Source: an uncultured Nostocoides sp.
Lineage (GTDB): Bacteria; Actinomycetota; Actinomycetes; Actinomycetales; Dermatophilaceae
Reading direction: 5' to 3'
Length of the DNA stretch: 10,731 bases
Assembly (NCBI GenBank): GCA_936931335.1
Contig: CAKZIH010000251.1
Coordinates: 1 to 10,731, forward strand
Shown here: positions 7,501 through 10,731 of the stretch, piece after piece
How the letters are laid out: the number at the start of each line of letters is the position of its first letter
Position numbering within the stretch: the first letter of the stretch is position 1
The notes under the pieces: generated by a model
The model's input: only the letters and a program-made list of their open reading frames with translations
Databases searched by the model: none
Told to the model about the DNA's origin: nothing
Made by a program: the position numbers and the translations under genes

Positions 7501-7599
7501 TCCGGCGCCTACCTGCGCCGGCGCCGGTTGGACGCCGAGGCAGAGGCCGAGTCCGATGCCCGGGCCCGTTCGGCGCGCCTGTCGCGCACCATCGCCTGA
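4504..7599 (+). CDS. Fusion protein: MurJ/MviN-type lipid-glycan flippase plus O-antigen polymerase/ligase (Wzy_C-type)
   Basis: This 1031-residue polytopic membrane protein has two recognisable halves. Residues about 25-512 align with the MurJ/MviN flippase family. The best-matching part is 272-340 (ALHYGNRL, then VTVLPRITRAFSRGD, then LGLRLMFLLSIP), followed by LAPFYAMRETRIP at 382-394. Residues about 513-568 form a hydrophilic Pro/Ala/Glu linker. Residues about 569-1003 are a multi-span polymerase/ligase domain with GTFNHSNPLAYF (765-776), YTRSAWL (814-820) and a large outside loop ending in HNDVIRSYVELGVAG (914-928), whose His is the hallmark of Wzy/WaaL-type enzymes. The C-terminus is a charged Arg/Glu tail. 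The expected role is flipping a lipid-linked oligosaccharide and polymerising or transferring it outside. The arginines of classical MurJ near the first segments (SRxxGxxR and LPNLLRR) are not seen; Asp56 (TSDSV) is kept. The start lies four bases after the previous stop without a clear Shine-Dalgarno, suggesting translational coupling. An in-frame GTG at 6148 could also begin the second half. Confidence 0.85.
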   Translation: MTTETRAGRHEASAKAPKAVVRQSGITSVVALVGVLSGLVLDLIWTNITGFGGTSDSVALALRLPLAITAIAMVVANQVLVPTFGSWLTTMSDAERNRAMAAVMTFCLAVSVVLALIFTVFAYPLMGLMAPGLGPRKIQIAADMTQVLAWYIPCVLLAEVLRSWLNAKLVIGFPAAMTLVLNAVAIAYLLLGSGELMTIPWAYVAGSAVQLLAMAVAAVVKGWQPALPDFGHPEVRTTLRLFSRPTLAAAMNPLVRIAEVFVGSGMPDATITALHYGNRLASAVGGTIIFRSIMVTVLPRITRAFSRGDMAGFRSMTRLGLRLMFLLSIPMTVLGAVLAPGLCDAILGLMPKFTPEALALMGSLMALYSLSFAGSGIQRALLAPFYAMRETRIPLLNTIYGIAANIALIFILDAAIGDRPNAVYLFPIAYGISQYVNVAHAWWRMREVPGLERLPLTIPLGGSLVAGLAGGGIAWLVLRLAPSGLGRLTPILASLLGLAVAGAIGLVAFKQGSRGGGRTSVATEPESIPDAAPVTAYEPALVGQEDIHVTTLETSAPARVRSTPPANSLGFWLSALLGVALTAYTVQGVVDGQRLGVALPIAALVGVALLAVAFYDLETFVLVALAVRSSLDALRTPGAIPDPHMALGVLLLVLGAFWLINRRITLGRRFPMSSLGVAYLVFLAVALVGVVTSASLGASLQEWLRIANIVVVYLVIEQFAARGSSLGSFVAAIGLAILVPAASALVQLSSGEGLFVAGGFSRITGTFNHSNPLAYFSVAVLLLMVAVYPYVRDLARVAAVLVGGISVVLLGLTYTRSAWLVALLGILLLLLRRKSYSAVAVLLAASVLVSATPMVQSRFADLETSAQISGKPANSLAWRWAYWGESLDVAKPSPIAGVGLRSVVESTAEGKQPHNDVIRSYVELGVAGVLSYLLVLVLMVSTTWRAARDAARRRLGGMERGITEAGFVVALSMALLSLVANLMSQVVVTMYTVSIIALASGAYLRRRRLDAEAEAESDARARSARLSRTIA
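6134..6150 (+). promoter_or_regulatory. Possible internal ribosome binding site and GTG start at the flippase/polymerase boundary
   Basis: AGGAGGA at 6134-6140 is followed after seven bases by GTG at 6148-6150, in frame with the fusion gene (codon 549). This is the best Shine-Dalgarno in the whole unit, and it falls inside the non-membrane linker, just before the first segment of the polymerase domain. Initiation here would give a free 483-residue polymerase/ligase beginning MTTLETSAP. The sequence allows this but does not prove it. Confidence 0.4.
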
Positions 7600-7601
7600 G
7601 C

Positions 7602-8861
7602 ATGCGGATCCTCCAGGTCAACAAATTCCTCTACCGCCGCGGCGGCGCCGAGGGCGTGATGCTCGACGTCGCCGACATGCAGCGCGCGGCCGGGCACGAG
7701 GTGGAGTTCTTCGGGATGGACCACCCGGACAACCTGCCGATGCGGTATGCCCGGCATTTCCCCAGCCATGTGGAGTTCGAGCCCGCGCCGTCCAGCATCC
7801 CGGGCCGGATGGAACTCGTCGGGCGAATGATGTGGTCGCGCAGTGCGGCGCGTGGGTTGAGCGCGGTGTTGGCCGACTTCCGCCCGGACATCGTGCACTT
7901 CCACAACATCTACCACCAGCTCTCGCCGTCGATCGTGCGCGCGTGCGCCAGCGCCGGGGTGGCGATGGTGATGACCTGCCACGACTACAAGTTGGTATGC
8001 CCGACCTACCAGTTCCTCGACAAGGGCGAGATCTGCACGGCCTGCGTCAAGGGTGGCGTCGGCCAGGCGATTCGGCGCCGTTGCAAGGACGGATCGCTGG
8101 CGGCGAGCACGATCGCCGCGGTCGAGGTGGGCACCCACCGGCTGCTGCATGCCTATGACCCGATCGCCACGTTCATCTGCCCCAGCGTCTTCCTGCGCGA
8201 CCAGCTCGAGGCGGGCGGCATCGAGGCGAGTCGGCTGGCGCATCTGGACAATTTCACCGAGGTCGACGTGCCGGTTCGCGAGGGGGCGGGCGAGGGGATT
8301 CTCTTCGCCGGCCGGCTCTCCCACGAGAAGGGCGTCGACGTGCTGATCGAGGCCGTCGGTCGACTGGCCGCGGACCTGCCCGGGGTGCGGCTGGATATTG
8401 CCGGTGATGGTCCGCAGCGCGCCGAACTCGAGGCCCTAGCCCAGCGGGTTGCGCCCCACTCCGTGATCTTCCATGGTCGGCGCAGCGCGGACGAGGTCCG
8501 CGGCTTGCTGCGCCAGGCCCGGGTGGGCACCCTGCCGGCCCGCTGGCTGGAGAACCAGCCGCTCTCGGTGCTCGAGGCCTTTGCCAGCGGGACCCCAATG
8601 GTGGCCAGCGCCCTGGGTGGGCTCACCGACCTGATCACCACCGGGGTGGACGGCACGCTGGTCCCGCACGAGGACCCGGCCGCGCTGGCCGAGGCGCTAC
8701 GGGCATACCTCGTCGACCCGGAGCTGGCGATCGCGCACGGTCGGGCGGCGCGTGAGCGTGCGGTCACCCGCCATGCTCCCGCCGCTCATGCCGAGGCGCT
8801 CTTCGACATCTATCAGCGGGCCATCGCCCGGAGTGCCCGCACGGAGGGCGTGGGCGCATGA
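7602..8861 (+). CDS. GT4-family (GT-B fold) glycosyltransferase with a cysteine-rich insertion
   Basis: This 419-residue protein is a retaining GT-B glycosyltransferase of the GT4 group. The N-terminal acceptor domain begins MRILQVNKFLYRRGGAE with the usual glycine-rich turn and includes DIVHFHNIYHQL (96-107). The C-terminal donor domain has GILFAGRLSHEKGVDVLIEA (232-251), with Lys243 in the phosphate-binding position, then DIAGDGPQR (265-273). The E-x7-E motif is ENQPLSVLE, with Glu317 and Glu325. Between the two lies a cysteine-rich stretch (Cys126, 133, 145, 148, 161, 193) with a CxxC at 145-148, a pattern found in one GT4 subgroup. No membrane segment is seen, so it is probably a cytoplasmic or peripheral enzyme adding a sugar to a lipid-linked intermediate. 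The donor and acceptor cannot be told from the sequence. It starts two bases after the fusion gene's stop and overlaps the next gene by four. Confidence 0.88.
   Translation: MRILQVNKFLYRRGGAEGVMLDVADMQRAAGHEVEFFGMDHPDNLPMRYARHFPSHVEFEPAPSSIPGRMELVGRMMWSRSAARGLSAVLADFRPDIVHFHNIYHQLSPSIVRACASAGVAMVMTCHDYKLVCPTYQFLDKGEICTACVKGGVGQAIRRRCKDGSLAASTIAAVEVGTHRLLHAYDPIATFICPSVFLRDQLEAGGIEASRLAHLDNFTEVDVPVREGAGEGILFAGRLSHEKGVDVLIEAVGRLAADLPGVRLDIAGDGPQRAELEALAQRVAPHSVIFHGRRSADEVRGLLRQARVGTLPARWLENQPLSVLEAFASGTPMVASALGGLTDLITTGVDGTLVPHEDPAALAEALRAYLVDPELAIAHGRAARERAVTRHAPAAHAEALFDIYQRAIARSARTEGVGA
8843..8848 (+). promoter_or_regulatory. Shine-Dalgarno for the second glycosyltransferase
   Basis: GGAGGG lies nine bases before the ATG at 8858 and inside the coding sequence of the preceding gene. 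With the ATGA overlap at 8858-8861 it points to coupled translation. Confidence 0.6.
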
Positions 8862-10024
8862 GGATCGCGATGATCGGGCTGCGAGGGCTGCCCGCGTCAT
8901 ACGGCGGCGTGGAAAAGCACGTCGAGGAGATCGGCAGCCGGCTGGCCGCCGATGGGCACGAGGTAACCGTCTACTGCCGCCCGGGTTATCCGGAGACCGA
9001 GCCGCGGGTGCCGGTGGACTACGGCTACGTCCCGCCGCGCGGCCGGGAGTCGGGCCGCTACCGCGGGATGACGCTGCGCCAGTTGCCGACGATCGGCGGC
9101 AAGGTGCTGGAAGCGACCGTGCACTCCGGGGTGAGCGCCGTGCATACCCTGCGGCGGGGTTACGACGTGGCGCATTTCCACGCCATCGGGCCGGGGATCT
9201 TCAGCCCCATCCCGGCCTATCTGACCGGCGCCAAGGTGGTCCAGACCATCCACGGCCTCGACGACGAGCGTGCCAAATGGGCGGGCCTGGCGTCCAAGCT
9301 GATGGGGATCGGGCGCACCTTCTCCCACCGGGTGCCCGACGAGGTCATCGTGGTCTCCCGCGAGCTGGGCCGCGTCTATCGCGAGAACCACGGCCGCGAG
9401 ACGGTCTATATCCCCAATGGCGTGCCCGTCCCGACGCTGCTCGAGCCCGGTCCGGCGCTGGAGCGACTCGGCCTGGAGGCCGGCAAGTTCGTCATTTACC
9501 TGGGCCGCTTGGTGCCGGAGAAGCAGGGCGATGTGCTCATCTGCGCCTTCAAGGATGTGCCGGATGAGGACATCCGCCTGGCCGTGGTCGGCGGCTCGAG
9601 CAATAGCGACGCCTTCGCCGCCAGCCTGCACGATCTGGCCAAGGACGACCGCCGGATCGTGCTCACCGGCAACCTCTATGGCACGGATCTGGCCGAGCTG
9701 TTGAGCAATGCCGGGCTCTTCGTCCAGCCCTCCCAGGTCGAGGGGCTGCCGATCACGCTGCTGGAGGCCGCGGCATACGGGCGCCAGGTGCTGGTCAGCG
9801 ATATCCCGCCGCACCTGGAGGTCCTCGGCGAGCCCGGCCCCGGACGGCGCTGCTTCCCGGTGACCGATCAGGGCGCCCTGACCGATCAGATCTGCGCCGC
9901 GCTCACCGATGGTGCGGCCGGAGTGGCCGGCGCGGCCGCCCTGCACGACGAGGTCGTCGCGCATTACGACTGGGACCAGGCGGCCGAGGCGACCCTGCGG
10001 GTCTACCACTCGGTGCTGCGCTGA
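8858..10024 (+). CDS. GT4-family glycosyltransferase with DUF1972-like N-terminus (rhamnosyltransferase-like)
   Basis: This 388-residue GT-B enzyme begins MRIAMIGLRGLPASYGGVEK, the IGxRGxPxxYGGxE signature of the DUF1972-type N-terminal domain found in several cell-wall and exopolysaccharide glycosyltransferases, among them rhamnosyltransferases. DVAHFHAIGPG (103-113) and QTIHGLDDERAKW (129-141) follow in the acceptor domain. The donor domain contains FVIYLGRLVPEKQ (211-223) with Lys222, the VVGGSS turn (243-248) and the E-x7-E motif EGLPITLLE with Glu295 and Glu303. Length is typical and no membrane segment is visible. It overlaps the preceding glycosyltransferase by four bases (ATGA), so the two are probably made together and act in successive steps on the same lipid-linked glycan. 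The donor sugar is not determined; rhamnose is only a family-based possibility. It is the last gene of the polysaccharide unit, and its stop is 36 bases before the pth start. Confidence 0.88.
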   Translation: MRIAMIGLRGLPASYGGVEKHVEEIGSRLAADGHEVTVYCRPGYPETEPRVPVDYGYVPPRGRESGRYRGMTLRQLPTIGGKVLEATVHSGVSAVHTLRRGYDVAHFHAIGPGIFSPIPAYLTGAKVVQTIHGLDDERAKWAGLASKLMGIGRTFSHRVPDEVIVVSRELGRVYRENHGRETVYIPNGVPVPTLLEPGPALERLGLEAGKFVIYLGRLVPEKQGDVLICAFKDVPDEDIRLAVVGGSSNSDAFAASLHDLAKDDRRIVLTGNLYGTDLAELLSNAGLFVQPSQVEGLPITLLEAAAYGRQVLVSDIPPHLEVLGEPGPGRRCFPVTDQGALTDQICAALTDGAAGVAGAAALHDEVVAHYDWDQAAEATLRVYHSVLR

Positions 10025-10060
10025 GGGTTGTCAGAGCGAAGCGACACAATTACGCACATC

Positions 10061-10651
10061 ATGGAACCTTGGCTCGTCGTCGGACTCGGCAACCCCGGAC
10101 CCCGGTATGCCACCAATCGGCACAACGTCGGAGCTCACGTGGTCGCCGAGCTTGCCGCGCGGCACCAGGTGTCCTTGTCCGCGCACAAGGGCGGCGCTAG
10201 TGCGGTCCGGATCGCGGTGCCCGGTCCGGGCGGCATACCGGCGGTGCTCATGGTGCCGACCAGCTATATGAATGTCTCCGGGCCGCCGGTGTCCGCGCTC
10301 GCGCAGTTCTACAAGATCCCGCCGGAACGCGTCGTGGTGCTCCACGACGAACTCGATATCGACTTCGGGCGGTTGCGGATCAAGCGCGGCGGCGGCGAGG
10401 GCGGCCATAACGGGCTGCGCTCGATCACCAGCGCCCTGGGGACCAAGGACTATCACCGGATTCGGGTGGGCGTCGGTCGACCCCCGGGCCGGATGGATCC
10501 CGCTGACTTCGTGCTGCGCGACTTCACTGCGGCCGAGCGCCCGGAGATCGCGGTCACTGTGGTCGAGGCGGCCGACGCGGTGGAACTGCTGATCACCGAC
10601 GGCCTGCTGGCGACCCAGCAGCGCTATCACGCCCCGGAGGCGACGTCCTGA
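10061..10651 (+). CDS. pth: Peptidyl-tRNA hydrolase
   Basis: This 196-residue enzyme releases tRNA from peptidyl-tRNAs dropped by stalled ribosomes, in the cytoplasm. All main active-site features of bacterial Pth are present: VVGLGNPGPRYATNRHNVG (6-24) with Asn11 and catalytic His21, PTSYMNVSG (66-74) with Asn71, VLHDELDI (93-100) with Asp96, and GGGEGGHNGLRS (110-121) with Asn117. The ATG at 10061 is chosen because the family starts only a few residues before LVVGLGNPG. A TTG at 10028 in the same frame would add 11 unconserved residues and has no ribosome site. No clear Shine-Dalgarno precedes the ATG either, so a leaderless or coupled start is possible. The next gene starts on the last base of the stop codon. 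The gene is intact and of ordinary length, and identification is secure. Confidence 0.96.
   Translation: MEPWLVVGLGNPGPRYATNRHNVGAHVVAELAARHQVSLSAHKGGASAVRIAVPGPGGIPAVLMVPTSYMNVSGPPVSALAQFYKIPPERVVVLHDELDIDFGRLRIKRGGGEGGHNGLRSITSALGTKDYHRIRVGVGRPPGRMDPADFVLRDFTAAERPEIAVTVVEAADAVELLITDGLLATQQRYHAPEATS
10636..10640 (+). promoter_or_regulatory. Shine-Dalgarno for the gene after pth
   Basis: GGAGG lies ten bases before the ATG at 10651, inside the end of pth. It supports translation of the downstream gene from the ATGA-like stop/start junction TGATG (10649-10653). Confidence 0.55.
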
Positions 10652-10731
10652 TGCTCGACGGCCTGCTGGAGACCCTCACCGGCACCGCGACGGTGCGCGC
10701 CGCGCTGGACCTGCTCGCCCGGGAGCCCCAG
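10651..10731 (+). CDS. mfd: Start of the next gene, probably transcription-repair coupling factor Mfd (cut by window end)
   Basis: An ATG at 10651 overlaps the pth stop by one base and opens a frame of 27 codons to the window edge, beginning MLDGLLETLTGTATVRAALD. The amphipathic, Leu-rich start resembles actinobacterial Mfd N-termini, and mfd commonly lies directly downstream of pth in actinobacteria. The helicase and RNA-polymerase-interacting motifs that would prove this lie outside the window, so the name rests mainly on gene order. If correct, the protein would displace stalled RNA polymerase at lesions and recruit UvrA. Confidence 0.5.
   Translation, partial: MLDGLLETLTGTATVRAALDLLAREPQ

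Noticed and set aside
1..10731. CRISPR arrays, tRNA or rRNA genes, insertion sequences, terminal inverted repeats
   Set aside because: I looked for regularly spaced repeats, transposase-like frames and tRNA-like folds in the gaps and saw none; only 3401-3551 is non-coding at any length, and it holds the two hairpins.

Overview
The window is one strand-coherent actinobacterial polysaccharide locus (about 830 to 10731, all genes on +) with an unrelated fragment attached at its left end. The high G+C (roughly 70 % by eye), the GC-rich third codon positions, hairpins without U-tracts, tightly packed or overlapping genes, and a peptidyl-tRNA hydrolase gene followed directly by what looks like the start of mfd all fit an actinobacterium. 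A Micrococcales relative is my guess, not something the sequence proves.

Positions 1-810 hold, on the minus strand, an uninterrupted frame for a multi-pass membrane protein lacking both ends, with a different codon texture. Next comes about 60-70 bases whose + frame reads like an internal piece of an alpha/beta-hydrolase. It runs straight into an NHL-repeat protein that has no start codon or signal peptide. Three unrelated fragments meeting within about 100 bases look like a chimeric junction (assembly, amplification or cloning) or a recent rearrangement. Conclusions about 1-870 should be kept apart from the rest.

From 830 to 3400 lies a large protein of 18 NHL beta-propeller repeats, probably three six-bladed propellers. 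It is followed by a 151-base gap with two perfect GC-rich hairpins that probably end its transcript. From 3552 to 10024 four genes form a tight unit: a PAPS-dependent sulfotransferase, a 1031-residue protein joining a MurJ/MviN-type flippase to an O-antigen polymerase/ligase (Wzy_C-type) domain, and two GT4 glycosyltransferases. Gaps are 4, 2 and -4 bases. The unit contains glycan assembly, flipping, polymerisation or ligation, and sulfation functions, so it probably makes a sulfated or otherwise modified exopolysaccharide or cell-wall glycan. The initiating phosphoglycosyltransferase and sugar-nucleotide genes are not in the window. From 10061 the housekeeping genes pth and (probably) mfd begin.

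The most interesting points are the flippase-polymerase fusion, which contains an in-frame GTG with a near-ideal Shine-Dalgarno at the domain boundary; the apparent absence of the N-terminal arginines typical of lipid II flippases; the 18-blade NHL protein beside a sulfotransferase locus; and an unexplained excess of the hexamer GCATAC/GTATGC in all codon phases across the actinobacterial part.
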